Origin: Candidatus Methylospira mobilis
Lineage (GTDB): Bacteria > Pseudomonadota > Gammaproteobacteria > Methylococcales > Methylococcaceae
DNA: 64,000 bases
Assembly (NCBI RefSeq): GCF_009498235.1
Contig: NZ_CP044205.1
Coordinates: forward strand, 2,543,389-2,607,388
Direction of reading: 5' to 3'
Below are positions 9,647-16,612 of this stretch, piece after piece. The notes under the pieces are model-generated. The model searched no databases. It was not told the origin of the DNA and worked only from the letters and a program-made list of their open reading frames with translations. How positions within the stretch are numbered: position 1 is the stretch's first letter; every line of letters begins with the position of its first letter. Made by a program: the position numbers and the translations under genes.

Positions 9647-9661
9647 CAGGTAATAACCGTG

Positions 9662-10270
9662 ATGCACGCAAAATACACCCGATTAATCCCGCTCTGCTCG
9701 TTCCTGCTGCTATTGGCAGGGTGTTTTGGAAAATCCCCCGCCCCGGATTTCTACCTGCTGGAGCCGCTCGCGGAAACGGGCGCGACGCCACGAACGCAAC
9801 AGGCGCGACGTCCGGTCATCGCGCTGAGCCCGGTATCGTTGCCCAAATACGTGGACCGCACCCAGATCGTTCAGGCCACCGCCAGAAACAGTTATCAACT
9901 CAACGAAACCCAGCGCTGGGCGGAACCTCTGAGCGACAATATAGATCGGGTACTGGCGGAAAACCTTGCACGCCTTGTTCCGGCCGATGTGGTTTCGCCC
10001 AATTCATCGAGTCTGGCGCGTCAGGCTGAAATCAGGATACAGATAACCATCGTCGAATTTCATGTCACTCCCGAGCAATCGGCCCTGCTGCGCGCGCAAT
10101 GGAGCATACGCGATGGCGACAAAATCGCCGAATCCCGCCAGAGCGAATACCGCATCCCCGCCTCGTCCAGCGACTACAGACTGATGGTCAATGCGCTGAA
10201 CGGCTGCATCGATCGGCTGAGCCGGGACGTTGCCGATGCGGCCAGACAGCAGATACGACCGAATAGTTGA
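9662..10270 (+). CDS. ABC-type transport auxiliary lipoprotein (PqiC/YmbA-like)
   Basis: About 202 residues with a lipoprotein signal peptide and lipobox LLLAGC, followed by the family start SPAPDFYLLEPL. The conserved PVSLPKYVDRTQIV and NETQRWAEPLSDNIDRVLAENL segments are typical of ABC_trans_aux (the PqiC group). It would sit on the inner face of the outer membrane as partner of the MCE protein. It lies 15 bp downstream of the MCE gene and closes the four-gene operon. GTG 9659 directly before the ATG is an alternative start. Confidence 0.9.
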   Translation: MHAKYTRLIPLCSFLLLLAGCFGKSPAPDFYLLEPLAETGATPRTQQARRPVIALSPVSLPKYVDRTQIVQATARNSYQLNETQRWAEPLSDNIDRVLAENLARLVPADVVSPNSSSLARQAEIRIQITIVEFHVTPEQSALLRAQWSIRDGDKIAESRQSEYRIPASSSDYRLMVNALNGCIDRLSRDVADAARQQIRPNS

Positions 10271-10340
10271 ATTAACTGATTTAATCCTTCGACAGGTTTA
10301 CTATGAACGGAGTGTTTCATTCAGCGTTTTCCCAGGGATT

Positions 10341-10727
10341 TCATGGATGAACACGCACGCGGAAACCACCGACTTCCAGCAATGCGCGGCGTTGGTCGCA
10401 AAAACTGACGTAGAGCGTATCCTCGATAATGTAATAAATAGCATCCTGCTCATAGCGCTTTCCGATATCGCAAACGGCGTGAAAGCCGATATCGACCGCC
10501 CACCCTGGCTCCGCATGTCCGTCGGCCGGTGAAAAACCGGTCAGCCGCCGCATCCAGCGTCGCTGCCGGCGCAACTCGGCTTCCAATTGCCTGTCTGCGG
10601 CCAGATTCCTTGAATCGGGCCAGGTTTCGCCGGTCGTGGCATAGGCGGTGATGATCGCAAACTCGGCCGGCCAGACCTCCCAGCTTTCCCGCCGTTCGAA
10701 ATGAGTGTCAAAGTACACGCGGTTCAT
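10341..10727 (-). CDS. DUF3293 domain protein
   Basis: A 128-residue cytosolic protein matching the DUF3293 pattern: an N-terminal FAIITAYATTGETWPDSRN stretch, a central helix rich in Arg, and C-terminal GWAVDIGFHAVCDIGKRYEQ with an aromatic DTLYVSFC segment. Its function is unknown in this family. It is transcribed against the lipid transport operon and ends 71 bp from it. No gene is seen in the 239 bp between it and the SoxYZ-like gene. Confidence 0.8.
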   Translation of the reverse strand: MNRVYFDTHFERRESWEVWPAEFAIITAYATTGETWPDSRNLAADRQLEAELRRQRRWMRRLTGFSPADGHAEPGWAVDIGFHAVCDIGKRYEQDAIYYIIEDTLYVSFCDQRRALLEVGGFRVRVHP

Positions 10728-10966
10728 GAGCTGAATACACCGTAACAGAACGGAGACTCAAAATTTTCTACCGCTGCAACAGTAACGATATTTAAAATCG
10801 CTGTTTGTCATATGGGGCCGGTTTTGGCGATTGAGTTAGAGAACACCAATCGCGTTTCGATGACGGAAGAAGCGCCGCCCGGCATCTACCGGCGCACGAA
10901 TTTACCGGCAACGTGCGAGGCTTCAATCCGAGCGCGGTCGGCGTTATCTGTCAAGGATAAGATTCC

Positions 10967-11779
10967 CTACGGTTTCACCGCTTGCACGTCGCTAAACTGA
11001 TTACCCCTATTATCGCGAATCTCCGCCTTAAGCTCGCCCGCCTTGTCGGGTTTGAAATAAAAACGGAAATTGGGATCGGCGCTGACCGCTATATCGGTTT
11101 GCGCGGTCATGACCGGCTTGCCGTCGAAGCTGACTTTCACCTGCTCCACAAAATGAGCCGGCTTGATGGATCGCGTCAGCTGATCCATCTGCATGCCGGT
11201 GATATTGGGATGACTGATCAGCAACTGCACCTGATTGGGCTGCTGCAATGCCAATTTGTCTCCTTCAAGCCGGAACTTCATCTTGCCCATGCGAGCGATC
11301 GCCGCATCCATATCGGCGCCGATCGGAGCGGAACAGCCGCCGCTGGCTTTGACGAAAACCCGCGACATGGTCAGTTTTCCGTCGCTGGTCTCGGCAATGG
11401 CTCGCACCGGCGTATAAGCGTTGACGCGCACGCGCAGGCCGATATCGGCTTTGCCGCTGTCAGGCGTAAAAGTGAAAGCCGCGGCGAACGGCACCGGGTT
11501 GTTGTCAATGATGAGGGTAATCGCCTTGATATATTTTTCCGGCGTCTGCGCAATTTTACTGGTAACGGAAACAGGCACCAGCGCCGGGTCTTCGGCACGG
11601 TAAGGCGCGGTCAGCTCGATAACACCGCTGCTTTCCTGGATTACTTTGTCGCCAAAAAACTTTTGCTTGAGTCCACCGTTCCAGGCAGCGTCTTCTTCGC
11701 CGCCGGCCAAAATCCCGGCAGAAAAACCCACTGCCAGGAAAAACAAAACGGCCTTGAATTGATTTATGCGCTTAAACAT
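10967..11779 (-). CDS. Quinoprotein dehydrogenase-associated SoxYZ-like carrier
   Basis: A 270-residue periplasmic protein with a signal peptide (cleavage near SAGILAGG). A SoxY-like domain ends in VKASGGCSAP, whose cysteine corresponds to the swinging-arm cysteine of SoxY. A SoxZ-like immunoglobulin-type domain follows (QVQLLISHPNITGMQMDQ to the C-terminus). In methylotrophs this fused form accompanies PQQ dehydrogenase genes; its role there is not established. ATG 11779 is selected over the upstream frame start at 11851 because GAGG precedes it and the signal peptide begins there. It is on the same strand as the zinc hydrolase gene, separated by a palindromic repeat. Confidence 0.88.
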   Translation of the reverse strand: MFKRINQFKAVLFFLAVGFSAGILAGGEEDAAWNGGLKQKFFGDKVIQESSGVIELTAPYRAEDPALVPVSVTSKIAQTPEKYIKAITLIIDNNPVPFAAAFTFTPDSGKADIGLRVRVNAYTPVRAIAETSDGKLTMSRVFVKASGGCSAPIGADMDAAIARMGKMKFRLEGDKLALQQPNQVQLLISHPNITGMQMDQLTRSIKPAHFVEQVKVSFDGKPVMTAQTDIAVSADPNFRFYFKPDKAGELKAEIRDNRGNQFSDVQAVKP

Positions 11780-11834
11780 ATTCTTATCCTCGTGATGTTG
11801 TTGTTTGTTGTTTTTGTGTAAATCAAAAGCATTT

Positions 11835-11941
11835 GTCCACGAAAAACACAAAAGTCACGAAAAAATGAACAGGGCTGCAACGGGCAGTTTGCTCCGTCCC
11901 GCGCTTATAGAATTTGCGTGCTTTTCGCGTCTTTCGTGGAC
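11835..11941. repeat. Short palindromic repeat element
   Basis: About 107 bp with imperfect inverted ends: GTCCACGAAAAACACAAAAG on the left and CTTTTCGCGTCTTTCGTGGAC on the right. It looks like the small palindromic CACGAAA-type intergenic elements seen in many proteobacteria. It separates the hydrolase and SoxYZ-like genes and could fold into a long hairpin in their transcript. Confidence 0.6.
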
Positions 11942-11979
11942 CGTGACTTCTCCTGATTCCTGCGTGTATCGATCATTAA

Positions 11980-12915
11980 CTATTCCCATTCCAATTCCGC
12001 AAACGCAGTCGAGATGTTGCGTTTATGAAACTCATCAAACAATTGCCAATTCCGGCGGGCGGATAGCCCTATTCCGTTCATGGCGGCTTCCATGGTTTTG
12101 CCCTGCCTGATATATTCCCGGATTTCGGCGCGCAGCATTTCCAGGTAACCCAGTTCCGCATCCGACGCGGCCGGCCAGTCCGCGCTGACCGGTCCATGAC
12201 CGGGTATCGCATGCCGGGCGGGGATCGCACGCAATTTGGCCAGCTCCGCCAGCCATCCGTTCACGCTGCCGTCGACGACAGGAACGTGCGTCATGAAAAG
12301 CAGATCCGCCGCCCACAGCGTCTGCGTTTTTTCGTCGTAGACCGTCAAGTCGCTGTCGGTGTGCGCCGCAGCATGCGCGGTCAAACGCAACGTGCGCCCC
12401 CCCAGATCCAGTTTCAGCGCATCGTCTACAGCGATATCAGGTGGAATGAAGTCAGCCGGTTCCAGCACGATGTTCAGGCGTTTTCCGGCATTTTCCAGAT
12501 AATACCCCGCGCGCAGACTCATGGCCTGCGCGAGCTTCCGGTGACCGACAAAATGCACGCCCGGCAGTGCGAAAGCCCGGTTTCCGTAAATGTGGTCCGG
12601 ATGCACATGGGTATTGATCACATAACACACAGGAAGCGGGCTAAGAGCTTCGACAGCGACTTTTAACGCGCGCCCCTGTTCGGGGCTGCCCCCGGAGTCT
12701 ATAATCGCCACACAGCGCGTCCCGGCGACGAATCCGATATTGGCGATTTCGCCGTGGTTCAGCGTATCGGGCAACTCGTCGCGGCCCTGATGCACGAAAA
12801 TCCCCTCCGCCACCTGCATCAATTCGAGCGGCGCGGCGGCGGGCGCCGAAGCACAGCATATACCCCATAGAACCCCCAGCAGAATAATATGCCATTGTCG
12901 TCTATACCGGTTCAC
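11980..12915 (-). CDS. Quinoprotein relay system zinc metallohydrolase (metallo-beta-lactamase fold)
   Basis: A 311-residue exported hydrolase (signal peptide about residues 1-27, ending near SAPAAA). The metallo-beta-lactamase fold shows the zinc motif NTHVHPDHIYGN, a downstream zinc histidine in TAHAAAHTDSDL and HAIPGHGPVSADW near the end. It belongs to the SoxH-related group that co-occurs with PQQ dehydrogenases and the SoxYZ-like carrier. The substrate is unknown; a role in maturing or repairing the dehydrogenase or its cofactor is a guess. It is divergent from xoxF, with 249 bp between the two starts. Confidence 0.88.
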   Translation of the reverse strand: MNRYRRQWHIILLGVLWGICCASAPAAAPLELMQVAEGIFVHQGRDELPDTLNHGEIANIGFVAGTRCVAIIDSGGSPEQGRALKVAVEALSPLPVCYVINTHVHPDHIYGNRAFALPGVHFVGHRKLAQAMSLRAGYYLENAGKRLNIVLEPADFIPPDIAVDDALKLDLGGRTLRLTAHAAAHTDSDLTVYDEKTQTLWAADLLFMTHVPVVDGSVNGWLAELAKLRAIPARHAIPGHGPVSADWPAASDAELGYLEMLRAEIREYIRQGKTMEAAMNGIGLSARRNWQLFDEFHKRNISTAFAELEWE

Positions 12916-13052
12916 TCGCCTCGTCTCCAGCCCAAAATATTAGCAATGACTTATTATCCTCGCATCGCGCGTCTACTTTCAAGTCAGAAAACTACGATTC
13001 ATATTGACATTTCAGCCCGGATAATTCAATTTACGCACCCAGACGGACTATC

Positions 13053-13087
13053 GGGTAAATTTCCCGCTGCAACAGGGAAAAATTCCC
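13053..13087. promoter_or_regulatory. Tandem palindromes upstream of xoxF (operator candidate)
   Basis: Two 13-bp palindrome-like sequences, GGGTAAATTTCCC (13053-13065) and GGGAAAAATTCCC (13075-13087), have centres 22 bp apart, about two helical turns. They lie 78-112 bp upstream of the xoxF start in the divergent promoter region. Such spacing fits cooperative dimer binding by a regulator. Which regulator is unknown. Confidence 0.45.
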
Positions 13088-13164
13088 AAAAAACCGTTGT
13101 ACCTTAGGCTTAAACTGGCATTAACTGAACGTATTCCGTAACTGCGGGATATCTGGAGGATATC

Positions 13165-15030
13165 ATGAAACAACCCGTTAAAAGCTGGCTGATCGCAACA
13201 TCGATTGCATCCCTGCTGGCAGCGCCCGGGCTCTCCCAAGCAAACGCTGAAGTAGATAATCTGAGCAAAGACCCTTCGAACTGGGCAACATGGGGCGGCA
13301 ACTACGCCGGCACCCGTTACAGCACCCTGGATCAAATCAACACCCACAACGTCAAGAACCTTCAGGTTGCCTGGACTTTCTCCACCGGCGTACTGCGCGG
13401 ACACGAAGGCGGCCCTCTGACCGTCAATGGCGTTGTTTTCGTTCATACCCCCTACCCGCACAAGGTTTACGCGCTGGATCAATCCACCCAGAGCGTAATC
13501 TGGGAATACGCCTATACGCCTGACAAGGATATCGATCCGAACCAGGTTATTTCCGTTATGTGCTGCGACGTGGTCAACCGCGGTCTGGCTTACGGCGACG
13601 GAAAAATCTTCCTGGCTCAGGGCGACGCAACCCTGGTAGCCCTGGATGCAAAAACCGGTAAGCTTGCATGGAAGATCAAGAATGCCGACCCTAAAGTCGG
13701 CGCAACCAGCACCAACGCGCCTCTGGTCGTCAAAGACAAAGTCATCACCGGTATGGCCGGTGGCGAATTCGGCGTGCGCGGCTTCCTGGCCGCCTACAAC
13801 ATCAAGGACGGCTCGCTGGCATGGAAAAAATACAGCATGGGTCCCGACGCAGAAGTCGGCCTGAATCCCGAAAAAACCACAACCTGGGTTGACGGCAAAA
13901 CCGCGCCTGTCGGAAAAGACTCCAGTCTGAGCACCTGGAAGGGCGACCAGTGGAAAATCGGCGGCGGCAGCACCTGGGGCTGGTACAGCTATGACCCCGC
14001 GCTGAACTTGGTTTACTACGGTTCCGGCAACCCTTCGACCTGGAACCCGGTACAGCGTCCTGGCGACAACAAGTGGTCCATGTCGATCTGGGCTCGTGAC
14101 GCCGACACCGGCGAAGCCAAATGGGTTTACCAGATGACTCCGCACGACGAATGGGATTACGACGGCATTAACGAAATGGTTCTGCTCGACCTGCCGATGA
14201 AAGACCGGAACGGCAAGGATCATGACAAACTGCTGGTGCATTTCGACCGTAACGGCTTCGGCTATACCCTCGATCGCGTAACCGGTGAACTGCTCGTTGC
14301 CGAGAAGTTCGACAAGGCAGTCAACTGGGCCAGCCATGTCGACTACAAGACCGGCCGTCCGCAGGTTGTGAAAGAGTACTCCACGCATCAGAACGGCACG
14401 GACGTCAACACCAAGGGCGTATGCCCTGCGGCTCTGGGATCGAAAGACCAGCAGCCTATCGCGTTCTCGCCGAGAACCAAGCTGGTTTACATTCCCGGCA
14501 ACCACGTATGTATGAACTACGAACCATTCGAAGTTGAATACACTGCCGGTCAGCCTTATGTAGGCGCTACCCTGACCATGTTCCCGGCCGGCGTTGACGC
14601 TGTAACCGGCATCAAGAACGGCTCCACCAATCTGGGCGTATTTACTGCGTGGGATCCGACTACCGGTAAAATCGTATGGTCCAAGGATGAGCCGTTCTCA
14701 GTATGGTCCGGCGCTGTTGCAACCGCGGGCGATGTCGTGTTCTACGGCACGCTGGAAGGTTACGTCAAGGCAGTTGATGCACGCTCCGGTAACGAGCTGT
14801 ATCGCTTCAAGACGCCTTCGGGCATTATCGGCAACGTAAACACCTGGTCTTACAAGGGCAAGCAGTACGTTGGCGTTCTGTCCGGTCTCGGCGGCTGGGC
14901 CGGTATCGGCATGGCGGCTGGTCTTGACGGCGAAAGCGAAGGTCTGGGTGCGGTCGGCGCTTACAAAAGCCTCGCCAACTTCACCAAGCTGGGCGGCGTT
15001 CTGACTGTGTTCTCACTGCCTAACAATTAA
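13165..15030 (+). CDS. xoxF: Lanthanide-dependent PQQ methanol dehydrogenase XoxF
   Basis: A periplasmic quinoprotein of 621 residues oxidising methanol to formaldehyde or formate and passing electrons to a c-type cytochrome. The signal peptide ends near SQANA. The eight-bladed propeller shows the vicinal cysteines C133-C134 in [10 protein letters not shown], which stack on PQQ. The catalytic aspartate D331 is in EWDYDGINE, with a second aspartate D333 two residues on. That second aspartate is the diagnostic lanthanide ligand of XoxF, where calcium MxaF has alanine. Start ATG 13165 follows CTGGAGGATATC, a strong ribosome site. A clear terminator follows, then xoxJ. Codon use is notably biased to highly expressed codons compared with neighbours. 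Confidence 0.97.
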   Translation: MKQPVKSWLIATSIASLLAAPGLSQANAEVDNLSKDPSNWATWGGNYAGTRYSTLDQINTHNVKNLQVAWTFSTGVLRGHEGGPLTVNGVVFVHTPYPHKVYALDQSTQSVIWEYAYTPDKDIDPNQVISVMCCDVVNRGLAYGDGKIFLAQGDATLVALDAKTGKLAWKIKNADPKVGATSTNAPLVVKDKVITGMAGGEFGVRGFLAAYNIKDGSLAWKKYSMGPDAEVGLNPEKTTTWVDGKTAPVGKDSSLSTWKGDQWKIGGGSTWGWYSYDPALNLVYYGSGNPSTWNPVQRPGDNKWSMSIWARDADTGEAKWVYQMTPHDEWDYDGINEMVLLDLPMKDRNGKDHDKLLVHFDRNGFGYTLDRVTGELLVAEKFDKAVNWASHVDYKTGRPQVVKEYSTHQNGTDVNTKGVCPAALGSKDQQPIAFSPRTKLVYIPGNHVCMNYEPFEVEYTAGQPYVGATLTMFPAGVDAVTGIKNGSTNLGVFTAWDPTTGKIVWSKDEPFSVWSGAVATAGDVVFYGTLEGYVKAVDARSGNELYRFKTPSGIIGNVNTWSYKGKQYVGVLSGLGGWAGIGMAAGLDGESEGLGAVGAYKSLANFTKLGGVLTVFSLPNN

Positions 15031-15065
15031 TTATCTGCTGCTCGTAGATCGTTAATCGCCAAGGA

Positions 15066-15104
15066 ACGCCCCGGTCGAGCAATCGACCGGGGCGTTCTTC
15101 ATTT
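15066..15104 (+). terminator. Rho-independent terminator after xoxF
   Basis: A 13-bp perfect stem (ACGCCCCGGTCGA / TCGACCGGGGCGT) with a 4-nt GCAA loop, followed by TCTTCATTTTT. It lies 36 bp past the xoxF stop and would separate most xoxF transcripts from xoxJ. Confidence 0.9.
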
Positions 15105-15296
15105 TTGCGGGCATTAAAACTACAATATCCGCTGAAATTGCAACTACTCAGCTAGCGTGTCCACTTTCAAAGCAACCCTGTCATTCCGGAAGTAAGCGCG
15201 CCGCTGTGCGGCCTGTTCACCGCACAGCGTCGATCAAGCAGAATAATCCGGTATTCAGTTCCAAACGACCCCACAAAACATCAACCAGGATAACTC

Positions 15297-16127
15297 ATGA
15301 AAATAAACCGTCTTTTCCCGCTCGCGCTGGGAATAAGCTGTATCCTCGCCGCCCCGGCGCAAGCCTGGGAAGGCCAAACGCTGAAAGTCTGTTCCGACCC
15401 CAATAATCCGCCCTATTCCGACACTAAAGGCCAGGGATTCGAAAACAGGCTGGCTGAACTGATCGGCAAGGAATTCGGCAAAAAAGTCGAATACACCTGG
15501 TTTCCACAGCGCATGGGATTCATACGCAATACGCTCAAGGCCAAGCTGCCCGATTCGGAAGAATACAAATGCGACCTGATCATGGGACTTCCCACCGGTA
15601 TTGAAATGGCGGCCACAACAGAACCTTATTACCGTTCAACTTATGTTCTGGTCATCGCCAAAAAGCGCGGCTGGGACGACATCGCCGGCAGCGACGACCT
15701 CGCCAAACTGGATGAAGGCAGGCGCGGCAAACTCAAAATCGCGATGTTCGACGGCTCTCCCGCCACAACCTGGCTGCTGAATCATAACCTGGTGGAACAC
15801 GCCATTCCGTATCAGAGCATGACCGGCGATGCGAGCGTCAACACCACGCAATTGCTGGAAAAAGACTTCGCCGCCGGCAAACTCGACATGGCCATCGTCT
15901 GGGGGCCAATCGCCGCTTACCTGGAAAAACACGCAAAAGCCGGTCAACTCGTGCTGATAGCCATGAAAGCGGAACCCGGCGTACGCTTCAGCTTCCCGAT
16001 TTCGATGGGCGTCAGAATCCCGGATAAGGACAGAAAAGCCGAATTAAATACGTTCATCGGCAAGCACGGTGCTGAAATCAATAAAATATTGCAGGATTAC
16101 CATATTCCGCTGGTAGCCGGAGAATAA
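15297..16127 (+). CDS. xoxJ: XoxJ-type periplasmic binding protein
   Basis: A 276-residue protein with a signal peptide (cleavage after AAPAQA) and a type 2 periplasmic-binding fold. It matches the quinoprotein-dehydrogenase-associated MxaJ/XoxJ group: WEGQTLKVCSDPNNPPYSD at the mature start, then CDLIMGLPTGIEMAATTEPYYRS. XoxJ proteins are proposed to help load or activate XoxF; no transported ligand is known. It lies 267 bp after xoxF, beyond the terminator, so it probably has its own promoter. The next gene starts 3 bp after its stop. Confidence 0.92.
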   Translation: MKINRLFPLALGISCILAAPAQAWEGQTLKVCSDPNNPPYSDTKGQGFENRLAELIGKEFGKKVEYTWFPQRMGFIRNTLKAKLPDSEEYKCDLIMGLPTGIEMAATTEPYYRSTYVLVIAKKRGWDDIAGSDDLAKLDEGRRGKLKIAMFDGSPATTWLLNHNLVEHAIPYQSMTGDASVNTTQLLEKDFAAGKLDMAIVWGPIAAYLEKHAKAGQLVLIAMKAEPGVRFSFPISMGVRIPDKDRKAELNTFIGKHGAEINKILQDYHIPLVAGE

Positions 16128-16130
16128 GTC

Positions 16131-16583
16131 ATGACGACCTTAAGCAGAAAAATCATGTATGGCGCGATCAAACCGGTAATCAGTCTACTGATTACCGGTT
16201 TGTTGGCGTCGGCTGCAGGGCCGGTATTTTCCGCCCCACGCACCACCGTTCCACCCCGTCCGGTAGCGGCAGCCCCGCCGCCCCTTGAACCAAGCCTCAC
16301 TCTCCCCGGCATAATCCCGTTAAACCAGCAAACCGTAAGCTACTCTTGCGGAGATGGTACGTCACTATCGGTAGCCTACATCAACACCCAGGACGGACAA
16401 AGTTTTGCCATACTGCCGATAGATGGAAAAAATCGCTTATTCGTCATTCTGCCTTCAGGCTCCGGCGCGCGTTACTGCTCGGGTCCTTATGTCTGGTGGA
16501 ACAAGGGCGCGGAAGCCACGCTGTGGGACGAACGGAATGCCCGCCGTCCGCTGCTTGGCGGAACTTGCAGCTCAGGCAAATAA
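16131..16583 (+). CDS. MliC-like periplasmic protein
   Basis: A 150-residue protein with a signal peptide (about residues 1-35, ending FSA), a short proline-rich linker and an MliC/PliC-type domain. The domain has YSCGDGTSLSVAYI, ILPSGSGARYCSGPYVWWNK and a terminal GGTCSSGK. That fold inhibits c-type lysozymes in characterised members; the conserved SGARY loop is present. The gene begins 3 bp after xoxJ, so it looks co-transcribed, in the place where a xoxG cytochrome might be expected. A 15-bp perfect hairpin sits in its signal-peptide codons. Confidence 0.72.
   Translation: MTTLSRKIMYGAIKPVISLLITGLLASAAGPVFSAPRTTVPPRPVAAAPPPLEPSLTLPGIIPLNQQTVSYSCGDGTSLSVAYINTQDGQSFAILPIDGKNRLFVILPSGSGARYCSGPYVWWNKGAEATLWDERNARRPLLGGTCSSGK
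16169..16202. promoter_or_regulatory. Perfect 15-bp hairpin inside the MliC-like signal-peptide codons
   Basis: CAAACCGGTAATCAG and CTGATTACCGGTTTG are exact reverse complements around the loop TCTA. The stem starts 38 bp after the ATG. It has no following T-run, so simple termination is unlikely. It could act on translation, mRNA stability or protein binding, or be chance within PVISLLITG codons. Confidence 0.5.
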
Positions 16584-16612
16584 GAGCGGTTTTTGCCCAT
16601 ATGTCGCAAACC

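Noticed and set aside
13048-14505. 485-codon open frame antisense to xoxF
   Set aside because: It arises from the biased codon use of xoxF; the protein has no domain and xoxF is unmistakable.
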